A stretch of 64,000 nucleotides of DNA from CAWCBH01 sp963793785 (GTDB lineage: Bacteria; Actinomycetota; Thermoleophilia; Solirubrobacterales; 70-9): NCBI GenBank assembly GCA_963793785.1, contig CAWCBH010000003.1, forward strand, positions 1,426,001 through 1,490,000, written 5' to 3'. Shown piece by piece: positions 41,264-50,118 of the stretch. The notes below the pieces were generated by a model, which was not told the DNA's origin, did not search any database, and saw only the letters and a list, made by a program, of their open reading frames with translations. Position 1 is the stretch's first letter. Each line of letters starts with the position of its first letter. The translations under genes were made by a program, and so were the position numbers.

Positions 41264-42903
41264 CGACTGTCCTCCACGAGACGCTCGACGTCGATCTCCT
41301 GGAGCCCGAGCACGTCGGCGAGCCGTTGCGTGCGGGCGATCACCTCGGTCTCGCGGATCGCCGGCAGGGCCGCGATCCCGGCTAGGTCCTCGAGTCGCGG
41401 GAGGAGCCAGCGCAGCTGCTCGGCGCCCGGTCCGCGCAGATCGTCGAGGTCGGCGCCCGAAACCGGCTGCTGCGACGGCGGCGACCCCGTGCCGGCCTCG
41501 AGGTTCGGGGGCTCCTGACGCTCGCAGGGCTGCCCCGGGCTGAAGCGGGTCTTCGCCGAGTCGCTGAGCCGCGGAATCGTCCCCAGGACCGGGAACGGGG
41601 TCAGCGCGGCGATTTCATCGCGGCCGGCCGTCGCGGGATAGCGAACGAGGTTCGCGCCGCTCCCCGCGAGCACCCGCAGGTGCTGACCGGCCGCGTCGCC
41701 GTTGCGGCTCTCCGAGCCGCTGCCGGTGATGCCGTACAGAGCGGTCTCGAAGTTCCGCCCGCCGACCTCCAATGGGTACGATTCCGGCGGCTCGACCGTC
41801 GAGTGCGACCAGGGGATGATCACCTCGTTGAAGCAGGACGAGAAGGCGCGCTGCTGGGCGAAGAGGTCGGTGTTGGCACGTGCGAGGCGCACGAGCGCCG
41901 GGACCGTCGGCCGCAGCCTCGCGACTGCGCCGCGCAGCTCGGACCGGGACATCAGGGCGCGGAGCTGGCGCAGCAGCGGCAGCCCCGCCCGCAGCGCCTC
42001 GGGGCTCTTCCGCACGCCCGGCAGGGCCTCGCGGGCGAACGCGCGCAGGTAGGGAAGGGCCTCGTTCAGCTCGCGGAAGGTCGGCTCACCCTCGGCGAGG
42101 AAGCCGGGTAGCAGCTCCACCGCCCGGCCCAGCGCTTCGTCCTCGGCGGCGAACGCGCCGGTCACGCCGCGTAGGTTCGTGACGAGCTCGCTCAGCGCCT
42201 GCTCGTTGCGGCCGAGCCCGCGCAGGACCCGGCCGAGCCCGCGGATGACGCCGCGCAGGTCACCCGGATGGGTACCGAGCTGCGACTCGCTGACCTGCGC
42301 GGTGAAGCGGTACGCGGGAGGCGAGGTGCGGAAGAGCTCCCGCAGCCCCTCGGCCCCGCGGTAGTAGATCAGCGCGTTCCCGAGCTGGTCGAGCAGAATC
42401 TGTGTGTTGCCGCGGACGGGGCTCTGCAGGGTCGTCAGCACCTCGTCCAGCTGCACCGAGTGCGACGTCCGGTCGAGCCCGAAGGTGTGGCCGTCCTCAA
42501 CCTTCGGCGCGCTCGGGCTGCCGGGCCGCGCATCGACGAAATAGTTGCCGTCGATAAAGAGCCGCGGCCTGGTCCTGAAAGAGGCATCTTCGGCGAGGGG
42601 AAGCGCGCTCTCGTCCAGCGCCATGGTCACCCGCACCGCAGGCTGGGCGTTCCCGAGATCGTCCTCGACCGGCTCCTCGACGAGCTCGACGGCCGTGACC
42701 TCGCCGACGTTGACCCCCGCGATTCGCACCGGGGAGTCCGTCCGCAGGGTCTGGGGCGAGGAGAAGACCGCGTGAACCTCGAAGCGGTCGCTCCACGGCA
42801 GCTCCTTGCGGAACGCGAGCACCAGCCCGACGACGACGAGCACGACCACGGCGAGTCCAAGTGCCCAGTTCGGGAGCCGCGGGGTGGCGTCCGAGCGTCT
42901 CAC
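41260..42903 (-). CDS. MCE/MlaD-domain protein, cluster A gene 4
   Basis: A 547-residue protein. A hydrophobic anchor (ALGLAVVVLVVVGLVLAF) is followed by an MCE domain with SPVRIAGVNVGEVTAVELV, then a helical region of about 300 residues. The last 100 residues, SGADLDDLRGPGAEQLRWLL onward, are longer than in cluster B gene 4. The start is GTG, overlapping the gene 3 stop (GTGA). Confidence 0.91.
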   Translation of the reverse strand: MRRSDATPRLPNWALGLAVVVLVVVGLVLAFRKELPWSDRFEVHAVFSSPQTLRTDSPVRIAGVNVGEVTAVELVEEPVEDDLGNAQPAVRVTMALDESALPLAEDASFRTRPRLFIDGNYFVDARPGSPSAPKVEDGHTFGLDRTSHSVQLDEVLTTLQSPVRGNTQILLDQLGNALIYYRGAEGLRELFRTSPPAYRFTAQVSESQLGTHPGDLRGVIRGLGRVLRGLGRNEQALSELVTNLRGVTGAFAAEDEALGRAVELLPGFLAEGEPTFRELNEALPYLRAFAREALPGVRKSPEALRAGLPLLRQLRALMSRSELRGAVARLRPTVPALVRLARANTDLFAQQRAFSSCFNEVIIPWSHSTVEPPESYPLEVGGRNFETALYGITGSGSESRNGDAAGQHLRVLAGSGANLVRYPATAGRDEIAALTPFPVLGTIPRLSDSAKTRFSPGQPCERQEPPNLEAGTGSPPSQQPVSGADLDDLRGPGAEQLRWLLPRLEDLAGIAALPAIRETEVIARTQRLADVLGLQEIDVERLVEDSR

Positions 42904-44556
42904 CTGCGCAACTCCTCCCAGGTCTCGGGCGAGCGCGACTCGACCCGGCTGTCGAACAGCACCCGCTGGAGGTCGGAGTTCCAGAACGCCGTCGTCGGCC
43001 CGCGGCTGCCCGGCAGGTCGGAGACTCGGTTGGCGGGATCCGAGAGGCGCTGGCCGGGAACGTGCAGGCGGCCGAGCTCATAGCCGGTCTGGCCGGGCTG
43101 GCAATCGGCGTTGCGCTGCCCCGTCGGCGCGTAGGGGTGAGAGTTGACGAGCGGGGACTCGTAGGGGCGGAACTCGCCGGTCGAGGTCTTGCCATTGGGA
43201 CCGATGCCCGCGTACCCGCCGAGTCCGACCTGCGCCGTTCGGGGCGCCCGGGTAGCGGGCAATCCCCTGGCGCAGGGAGAAGCTCGTGTTGGTGGGCTCG
43301 GAAAGAGCACCCGGGAGGTTGGTGAACCAGTAGTTCCAGTAGTTGCAAACCGTCTGCGCGGGGGCGACGAAGCGCGCCAGCGGCCGCGCCGTTCGCAGGG
43401 CCTCGCCAAGCCGCTCCAGCGTCACCCCCGTGCTCGGCTGGGTGACGAGCTGCTTCAGCTCCTGAAGGGCCTCGCCGAGCCGCCGGTTCACTGGCGGCGA
43501 CCTCCGCAGCACCGGCGCGCCGGTCTCGATCGCGTCGTTGACCACCGGCAGCGTGATGCGCAGATCCTCGGCCCCAGGCCGCATCAGACGCGCGAACTGC
43601 TCGAGGTTGGCGAGGAAGACGCGCTGGCGCGGGAGCACGTCGATCCCGACCGCGTAGGTCTTCGGTGCCTCGGTGATCGCGTCCTTGAGGCTTTCGGGGT
43701 CGGAGGAGATCGCCTCGAACGCCGTCCCGGCGAAGTCGAAGAACTGTGCATATTCGCGCGCCGCAGGGGCGGTGTAGCGGGCGGTCCGCGAAAGCCCGCG
43801 GATGAAGCGGGCGAGATCGACCTCGGGGTCGGAGAGCGCCCGCGCGACCGGCAGCAGGTTGCCGAACAGGCGCGGCAGCTCGGCGATCACGTCGTTCAGG
43901 GAGACGCCACGCCCCGCGAGCCCGCTGCCGTATCCGACGAGGTTCGCCCGCTGCGCCGAGCGCGTGGGCCGGTTATAGGTGTCGTTGACCTCGTCGAATT
44001 CGGTCTGATCCTGGAAACAGCCGTTCTCGGCCGAGGCGGGAATCGAGCGGGCGAAGCGGCCGCCCGCGGCCGGCAGCTCGCAGAGCGCGCCGTCGTCGGT
44101 CCCGTCGAAGACGTGCCCTTCCGCTGCCGGCGGCCCGTCGCCCCGCACCACCTCGAGGTACTTGAGGCCGAAGACCGAGCGGTAGCGGACGCGGAAGATC
44201 GAGTCCTCCGGCAGCGGCCTGGCGCTCTGATCCAGCTTCAGGTCGATCCTGGCGGCGACCGGGACGACGGCCGTGCCGGCGCCCGCGCCCCCGGCCGGGG
44301 TGGAGCCTTCGCCCTCGACCTCCACCGGCTTGATCGCATCGACCATTCCCACCCGCACGCCGCCGATTCGGACGTCGTTGTTGGGGCGGATTCGGGCGGC
44401 ATTGGGGATGTCGACCGAAACGCGGTAGACGGGCACGAACGGAAGCCCCTGGTTGGCGTTATAGGCGAGGAAGACGCCGACGACCGCGATCAGCACCGTC
44501 ACCGCCCCGACCATGACCGGCGACCCAGCCAGCGTGGTGAATCTCCCCGACCTCAT
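42900..44556 (-). CDS. MCE/MlaD-domain protein, cluster A gene 3 (one apparent frameshift)
   Basis: About 551 residues once one base is removed near 43240. The N-terminal membrane helix is VMVGAVTVLIAVVGVFLAYN. The MCE domain has NDVRIGGVRVGMVDAIKPVE. A helical region (FDFAGTAFEAISSDPESL) follows. The C-terminal part after the frame break reads QVGLGGYAGIGPNGKTSTGE and ends in a Glu-rich helix. The cluster B partner is 54537-55964. Confidence 0.88.
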
Positions 44557-46259
44557 GGCCCCAGCAGGAAGTCGAGGAGGTCATCGGGTGCCGGCGGGGA
44601 CCTGCCGGGTCCCCCGCGCGGGGGGGTCGCCCCGAGCCCCCCGAGCAGGTCGTCAGGCAGGCCGAGCAGGTCGCCAGGATCGCCGAGGGGCTCGTCCGTT
44701 CCCGCCGCCCCCGGGTCCTCCCCGCCGGAGCCGGGGCGCGGGCCCCCGCCCTCCCCCGGGTCATCCGGCGAATGCTCGCTCCCGTCCGCTTCGAGCGCGC
44801 GGCCGACGCGTGCACTCCCGCCCGAATCGCAAAGCGTGCGTTCGGCGTGCTCGGGATAGGTGCCGCTCGGGCATACCGAGGGGTCATAGGGCGGCAGCCC
44901 CAGGTCCTCGCTGATCCCCGGCTGGTTGGGGCCGAGCCAGGCCGCGCAGCGGGCGATCTCCCGGAAATCGGTCGTCATCCCGCCAGCCTCCGCGGGGATG
45001 CCCGGCTCGCCCGTCGCCGGATCGCGGCCCGAGGTGAAGCTCCCGCACGGGCCGGTCTGGAACTCGACCAGGTTGACGAGCAGCGAGTGACCGACCTGGT
45101 CGAACTGGTTGATCGCGAGGGTCTGGTAGTAGGCGTAGTTGAGGAGGCCCTCGAAGCCGGTGTAGCCCTTCGTGTTGCGGGTCCCCGGCGTCTCGCCGGT
45201 GCGGCCCGTCGTTCGCTCCGCGAGGTCATTGATCTCGACCGCCCGGCGCGGGTCGTCGAGGTCGCGGAGGAAGTCGGCGATGATCTCCGCCGTCTCCGGC
45301 GCCGGACCGGCGGCATCCCCCAGGAGGTCGAGCTCGTCGCGTCCGCGGCGAAGCGCGCTACGGCCCGTCACGGCGGCCTCACCGAGCGAGCCAAGCGAAT
45401 CCTCGGACGCCCGCTGGAAGACCGGCAAGCTGACGGTGAGCCGGTGAAGCTCGGGAGCGGCCTCGCGCAGATCGGCGAGCAACGGCGCCTGCTGGCGCGC
45501 GGTCTCGCCGAGCTGGGCGAGCGTCGGCTCCAGCTCGTGCACGTAGTCGTCGAAGCGGTCGAAACCGCGCGATACGTCCTCGCGGCGCTCGAGCGCGGTC
45601 GACGCGACGTCCTCAGCCTCGTCGACGAAGTTGACGACCCGCTCGCGATATCGCGCCAGCTCCCGCGAAACGTCCTCCGAATGGACGTTGAGGGAGCGGA
45701 TCATCTTCGCCTGGTTGGCGAGGATCCGCGTCACCTGCTCGAACTCGGTCAGGGCCGGGGAGCCGAGCCGGATCGCCTCGCGGAGATTCTCCGGATTGCC
45801 GGCGAGGGCGGTTCCGAATTCGTTGATCAGGAGGCTCAGCCGGGCGCGGAACGGCTCGCGCATCGTGTTCGCGACCAGGTCGGGCTGAACCGTCTGCTTG
45901 ACCCGGCTGGCGGGGATCAACCCACCCTCGGGCAACGGCTCGCCCGCCGGCTGGCAGTCGAGGTAGTACTCCCCGATCAGCGACTGTGGGGAGGACTCGC
46001 AGGTCGTCAGGTCGCCGAATCTGGCCAGGTCGCCCTCGACCTCGATCGTCACAACGGCCCGTTTGCGGGCGTTCACCGTGAGGTCGGTGATCGTCCCCAC
46101 GTTGACGCCGGTGACGCGAGCCTCGGAGCCTTCGACCAGGCCGAAGGCGTTGTACATCTCGACCCGGTAGGTGTGGACCTCCTCGCCCGCAGTCGCGACG
46201 GCGACGACAACGCCGCCGAACAGGGCGATCGACGCGCATATGAGCGCGATCCGCCTCAT
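44553..46259 (-). CDS. MCE/MlaD-domain protein, cluster A gene 2, with Pro/Gly-rich tail
   Basis: A 568-residue protein. The N-terminal anchor is RIALICASIALFGGVVVAVA, then an MCE domain with EARVTGVNVGTITDLTVNA. The long helical region (VNFVDEAEDVASTALERRED) is as in other members. The last 90 residues (HSPDDPGEGGGPRPGSGG and on) form a low-complexity Pro/Gly/Asp tail not shared with cluster B gene 2. It joins both neighbours by ATGA overlaps. Confidence 0.91.
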   Translation of the reverse strand: MRRIALICASIALFGGVVVAVATAGEEVHTYRVEMYNAFGLVEGSEARVTGVNVGTITDLTVNARKRAVVTIEVEGDLARFGDLTTCESSPQSLIGEYYLDCQPAGEPLPEGGLIPASRVKQTVQPDLVANTMREPFRARLSLLINEFGTALAGNPENLREAIRLGSPALTEFEQVTRILANQAKMIRSLNVHSEDVSRELARYRERVVNFVDEAEDVASTALERREDVSRGFDRFDDYVHELEPTLAQLGETARQQAPLLADLREAAPELHRLTVSLPVFQRASEDSLGSLGEAAVTGRSALRRGRDELDLLGDAAGPAPETAEIIADFLRDLDDPRRAVEINDLAERTTGRTGETPGTRNTKGYTGFEGLLNYAYYQTLAINQFDQVGHSLLVNLVEFQTGPCGSFTSGRDPATGEPGIPAEAGGMTTDFREIARCAAWLGPNQPGISEDLGLPPYDPSVCPSGTYPEHAERTLCDSGGSARVGRALEADGSEHSPDDPGEGGGPRPGSGGEDPGAAGTDEPLGDPGDLLGLPDDLLGGLGATPPRGGPGRSPPAPDDLLDFLLGP

Positions 46260-47773
46260 GGCCCGGGCTGCACCAGGGCTGGGTCACAGTCGCCCGGGAC
46301 CCCATCGGTGAGCGCGCCGCGGTCGGTGAACGGGACGGAGCGCTGGGACGGCCCGAGCGGACGCTCGCTCGAGCCGGGGCAGCGACGGACGTTGCCGGTA
46401 CTCAAGGCCGCGAGCTGCTCGGCCGGCGTGTCCGGGTCGGCGAGGTTCGGCAGCAGGGTGAGGCTGGGCGCGAAAGTGTTGACGGTCGTGCTCACCCGGG
46501 CGAGGCCCCCGGCCGCGTCGGCGTAGCCGGAATGGCCGAACCCGTCGAACCAGCCGACGACGTCGGGGATGTACGAGCGGAAGAAGCTCAGGTTGGGGTG
46601 GCCGTTGCGCAGCGAGCAGATCGCCTCGCCGAAGCTGCCCTGGGTGTAGTCATCGTCGGCTGCGACCTCGAGGTCCTCGGGGTCCTCGGGCCCGGGCCCG
46701 CACTCCGGGAAGCCCGAGCCGATCGCCACGTCGCGGAGGGGCGGCTGCGCGAGCTGCAGCTCGACAAGGTCGTTTGCCTGCCCCGGGGCACGGATGATCG
46801 CCGAGAGGTCGCGCACGGTGGGGACGGCGTCTCGCGCCGTGGCCCGCAGCTCGATGAGGAACGGGAGCAGCTCCTTCGCCGCCGGGCGCGCGGCGACCGC
46901 CAAGGGCTGGAGGTCGTCGAGGGCCGCTCGGAGGTTGACGAACGTCGTGTTGGCGTTGCTCAGGAATGGCGGCAGGAGCGAGATCGCCCGCGCGAGCCTG
47001 AGCTTGCGATCGCCGATCGCGTTCATCATCAGGTTGAGGTTGTGGACGAGCTGGGGAAGGTCGGAGGAGCGCTCGGCGAGAGCGCCGGCGAAGCGGGAGC
47101 CGTCGATGAGGAGCCGATCGAGAGCCGCCTGGTCGGCGTTGAGCTCGGCGAAGACGCGGCGGCTGTTGTAGAGCAGCGGGTTGAGGTACTTGTAGCCGCG
47201 GTTGGCCTGGGGCGCGACTCCTTCGTAGGCCCTCGCGAACCCCTTGATGACCCGCTTGAAGTCCTTGACGGTCCGCTCGTCGAGCATGTTGAAGAACTGG
47301 TCCACCTCGACGTCGGCGATCGTCTCGGTCCGCGTCAGGACGCCGCCGTCGACGATCTCCTCGCCCTGGCCGTCCGGCGGGAGCGTGAGCTCGACCTGCC
47401 GGTTGGCGACGCTCGACAGCGAGGCCCAGCGAACCGTGGCGGTCGTCCCGCGCCGCAGCGGCGCGTAGGCGTCGTCGATGCTGAACGTGACGTTGGCCTG
47501 GCCGTCAGGACCCAGCCGGATCTCCTCGACCGAGCCCACGGGCTGTGCGCCGACCACGACCTGATTGCCGGGCACGAGCGCGCTGGCCGCCTCGAACTGG
47601 GCGGTGACCTTGTAGCCCCCGCCTCCGGAGATCAGGATGACCGCGGTGACGACCCCCGCCAGGAGCGCCACGATGGCAATGGCGATGGCGCGCCTACGGC
47701 CGCTCTCCTCGCCTCCATCGCGCTCTCGTCTGCTGGCCCGCCTCCATTGCCTACTCAAAATTGACGATCTCAT
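46256..47773 (-). CDS. MCE/MlaD-domain protein, cluster A gene 1
   Basis: A 505-residue protein. The start at 47773 begins MRSSILSRQWRRASRRERDG, a basic cytosolic tail. A membrane helix (AIAIAIVALLAGVVTAVILI) and an MCE domain with NQVVVGAQPVGSVEEIRLG follow, then the helical stalk (LNADQAALDRLLIDGSRFAG). An upstream frame remains open to about 47968 but is not protein-like. There is no YrbE permease or MCE ATPase upstream; tRNA-Glu lies 190 bp away. Confidence 0.9.
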   Translation of the reverse strand: MRSSILSRQWRRASRRERDGGEESGRRRAIAIAIVALLAGVVTAVILISGGGGYKVTAQFEAASALVPGNQVVVGAQPVGSVEEIRLGPDGQANVTFSIDDAYAPLRRGTTATVRWASLSSVANRQVELTLPPDGQGEEIVDGGVLTRTETIADVEVDQFFNMLDERTVKDFKRVIKGFARAYEGVAPQANRGYKYLNPLLYNSRRVFAELNADQAALDRLLIDGSRFAGALAERSSDLPQLVHNLNLMMNAIGDRKLRLARAISLLPPFLSNANTTFVNLRAALDDLQPLAVAARPAAKELLPFLIELRATARDAVPTVRDLSAIIRAPGQANDLVELQLAQPPLRDVAIGSGFPECGPGPEDPEDLEVAADDDYTQGSFGEAICSLRNGHPNLSFFRSYIPDVVGWFDGFGHSGYADAAGGLARVSTTVNTFAPSLTLLPNLADPDTPAEQLAALSTGNVRRCPGSSERPLGPSQRSVPFTDRGALTDGVPGDCDPALVQPGP

Positions 47774-47825
47774 ATCGCGGACTTCGAGGCGCCGGTTCCC
47801 GAACAGCCGCTCCTGGTACCCGTGC

Positions 47826-47852
47826 CGTAACGCCGGCGTTGTTGACGAGAAA
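47826..47852 (-). pseudogene. Possible SDR gene scrap
   Basis: On the minus strand this reads FLVNNAGVT, the core active-site-side motif of short-chain dehydrogenases, in a frame with no other SDR sequence. It lies between mce cluster A and tRNA-Glu. A nine-residue match could be chance, but gene scraps are common beside tRNA integration sites. Confidence 0.3.
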
Positions 47853-47961
47853 TCGCGATCGGCCCGCCGGAGTCCTCCGCCATGGCGAGGAACGACTCGA
47901 AAGCGGGAAAACCGGCAGAGAAGCGTGCGTCCGCCTGATAGGGAGCAAACCCACAGCTGGA

Positions 47962-47988
47962 AAGGCACCGCTACGGGGATTCGAACCC
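47962..47988. repeat. 27-bp direct repeat at tRNA-Glu 3' end (candidate att site)
   Basis: This copy is within intact tRNA-Glu (T-arm and acceptor) plus 4 downstream bases. It is identical to 38309-38335 and bounds mce cluster A on its promoter side. Confidence 0.85.
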
Positions 47989-48038
47989 CGGTTTCCGGAC
48001 TGAGAATCCGGCGTCCTAGTCCCCTAGACGATAGCGGC
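47966..48038 (-). tRNA. tRNA-Glu (anticodon CTC)
   Basis: 73 nt on the minus strand. The acceptor GCCGCTA pairs with TAGCGGT, with a G-U at the first pair. The anticodon arm is CCGGATTCTCAGTCCGG with CTC in the loop, and the T-arm is GGGGTTCGAATCCCC. The discriminator is G. CCA is not fully encoded. It is divergent from tRNA-Leu, with 60 bp between them. Confidence 0.96.
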
Positions 48039-48098
48039 GGGTCGGCGCCATTTTAGCGAGGCGCCTCGTGATGCCGAGGCCGGTAAATTGGACGTCGC

Positions 48099-48182
<84 letters not shown>

Positions 48183-48458
48183 TTCGAGCGAGCAAGTATG
48201 CGCCTGGAGCGAAGTCGAGTAGTGACCCAGCCCCGTGGCTTCGAGGGCGTCTTTTCCGCATGTATCTCCGCCTCCTCGTCGAGGGGCCTCGAGCAGCAAT
48301 CGCGGAAGGCTCTTCGTCAAGGCCGCCCCAATCCGGCGCACGATCTCCACCTGCTCCTCGGACACGTCCCACCAAGTATTCCGATCACTTCGCGCGACAG
48401 GAAAGCGCCCGCCCCGAGGACTCCAGAGGCCAATCCTCAATGAAGACGCCGATGGATG
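48183..48458. other. Non-coding stretch between tRNA-Leu and AHSA1 gene
   Basis: No convincing gene is seen. A minus-strand frame reads DVSEEQVEIVRRIGAALTKS but has no family match and no sensible start. It may be an old gene relic. Confidence 0.5.
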
Positions 48459-48475
48459 ATGTGGGGGCCCCACAT
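48459..48475. promoter_or_regulatory. Palindromic operator candidate
   Basis: ATGTGGGG and CCCCACAT, 8-bp arms around a single G, lie 11 bp before the AHSA1 start codon. AHSA1-like genes are often controlled by ArsR-type repressors; none is nearby. The position overlaps the expected ribosome or promoter region. Confidence 0.55.
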
Positions 48476-48486
48476 AGGATCCCTGC

Positions 48487-48939
48487 ATGGCACCCTCATC
48501 CGGCGATGTGATCCTCGAGCTGAAACGCGTCCTCCCCACCGCGCCTTCGGTCGTTTTCGAGGCCGTCAGCGAGCCTGGGCTGCTGGCAAAGTGGTGGGGG
48601 CCGGAGGGCTTTACCACTCCGAGCATGGAGTTCTCCCCGCGGGTCGGAGGGACCTACCGGATCGAGATGCAGCCACCGGAGGGCGAGCCCTTCTATCTCA
48701 CCGGGGAGTTCCGCGAGGTCGATCGGCCCGTGCGCCTCTCCTTCACATTCATGTGGGAGGACCCCGATCCCGACGACGTCGAGACGCTGGTAGATCTCTG
48801 GTTCCGGGATCTCGGCGGGTCGACAGAGGTCGCTCTGACTCAGGGCCCGTTCAAAACCGAGGCGCGCCATGAGCTTCACCACGACGGCTGGTCGGAGAGT
48901 TTCGACAAGCTCGGGCACCTCTTGTCCTCACGGGCATAG
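48487..48939 (+). CDS. AHSA1/SRPBCC-domain protein
   Basis: A 150-residue protein with the AHSA1 fold: VLPTAPSVVFEAVSEPGLLA, KWWGPEGFTTPSMEF, and a C-terminal GWSESFDKLGHLL helix. Such proteins bind hydrophobic ligands in a deep pocket or act as co-chaperone-like modules; the ligand is unknown. The ATG at 48487 is clear. A palindrome lies directly upstream. Confidence 0.9.
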   Translation: MAPSSGDVILELKRVLPTAPSVVFEAVSEPGLLAKWWGPEGFTTPSMEFSPRVGGTYRIEMQPPEGEPFYLTGEFREVDRPVRLSFTFMWEDPDPDDVETLVDLWFRDLGGSTEVALTQGPFKTEARHELHHDGWSESFDKLGHLLSSRA

Positions 48940-49137
48940 CCAACCCCTCCCTGGCCACGCTGTAGGCGGCGCGACCCGCGGTTGCGACGCCTCCCTGGGC
49001 ACTCCTCTCCACTGGAGGAAACGAACTACGAGTCCGGGGTGCCGGCCATGTGCACGGAGTTGTGGGTCTATAGCCCGCACAAGTCCGCAGTTGTCCCGAT
49101 AGCCCTCGGGGCGGCATCACGTCGACCCAGACATGAA

Positions 49138-49161
49138 AAGGGCGGCCCGTGGGCCGCCCTT
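49138..49161 (-). terminator. Rho-independent terminator
   Basis: An 11-bp stem (49138-49148 with 49151-49161) and 2-base loop, followed on the minus strand by a short T run. It lies 25 bp after the stop of the 49186 gene, so it ends that transcript. The rest of 48940-49185 holds no gene. Confidence 0.8.
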
Positions 49162-49185
49162 CTCCAAACCGCTACTTTCGTCTTC

Positions 49186-49929
49186 CTATCGCTCCTGGCA
49201 CTTCTGGGTCGCTGTTGCCGTCAGCTGCGGGTTACCGGTGTAGGTGTCGGTGCCCTTGAAGTTCCAGGTCTTGTTGTTGTCGTGACACCTGGCCGACACG
49301 TAGTTGTGTCGCCGGCCACCGGCCCGGTAGGACTTCTGGACCTTGACCTGTAGCGACGCCAACGCCGTGTTCAGCGGCAGCGGGTCGACACGGGCGTCGA
49401 TGAGCGTCCCGAAGTCGCCGCTGGCCGACTTCAGCTGGGCGGGGATCACGGTCGTAAAGCCGAGGGACTCGGTCCGGGCGTGGATCAGCAGCACCGGCGT
49501 GCCGCCTAGGCGCTGGCCGTTGAAGGCTGTGACGAGCACGGCAACCGGGGCGTCGGGGTTGCCCCCGATGTACGCCGTTGCCTGGCCCGTTCCGACCTTG
49601 GAGCTCGCGCACTTGGCCCTGGCCTGTGCTGTCGTCGTGCCCTCGATATCCGATGGCTTGCACCTCGCCAGGCCTTGGGTGTCGACCTTGAGGTCGTCGT
49701 CGATGTAGATCCTGACCCTGTTCGCCGGCTTGATCGCGCCGTTGCCTCCACATGGCTCCTGACAGGAGGTGGAAGTCGTGAAGTTCAGCGAGGCGGCGCC
49801 GTAGTTGTTGTCGTCCTGCTTTTGCGGCGCGACCTTGGCCTTGATCTGGTGCGTATTGGCGGCAAGTGCGATGCCGGCCACGCCTACGGCGAGGGCCAAG
49901 CCCAGCACCCAAACGAGATGCTTGCGCAT
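49186..49929 (-). CDS. Secreted protein of unknown function
   Basis: A 247-residue exported protein. The signal peptide is residues 1-24 (VWVLGLALAVGVAGIALAAN). The mature part is beta-rich, with Cys-containing segments (TSCQEPCGGNG, LARCKPSDIEG, RAKCASSKVG, ARCHDNN) and a Lys/Arg-rich C-terminus. It resembles secreted Solirubrobacter-type hypothetical proteins; I know no function. The ATG at 49929 has an AGGAGAG ribosome site, and a strong terminator follows. Confidence 0.75.
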   Translation of the reverse strand: MRKHLVWVLGLALAVGVAGIALAANTHQIKAKVAPQKQDDNNYGAASLNFTTSTSCQEPCGGNGAIKPANRVRIYIDDDLKVDTQGLARCKPSDIEGTTTAQARAKCASSKVGTGQATAYIGGNPDAPVAVLVTAFNGQRLGGTPVLLIHARTESLGFTTVIPAQLKSASGDFGTLIDARVDPLPLNTALASLQVKVQKSYRAGGRRHNYVSARCHDNNKTWNFKGTDTYTGNPQLTATATQKCQER

Positions 49930-50118
49930 AAAGGTTGTCTCTCCTTGCAGTTCTTGGGAAACCCGAAACCGAAAATCCATTTGCTCGGGTGTCCCGCTTT
50001 CTCTCCCGGCCCTGAACCTAACAGAGCCGCTTTGACCTTAGATAAAGCCGCGACGGGTAAAAGTTTCGGTCACCAGACCTAATTACTGAGAACTCGGTAG
50101 GCGCGATCGCCAAACGGC

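Noticed and set aside
38358..47773. Cluster A as an active integrative element
   Set aside because: No integrase, recombinase, relaxase or replication gene is present between the repeats; only the integration scar can be supported.
49134..49165. CRISPR-like or mobile-element repeat
   Set aside because: It is a single hairpin with a T run, a terminator. No CRISPR array, IS terminal repeats or transposase was seen anywhere in the window.
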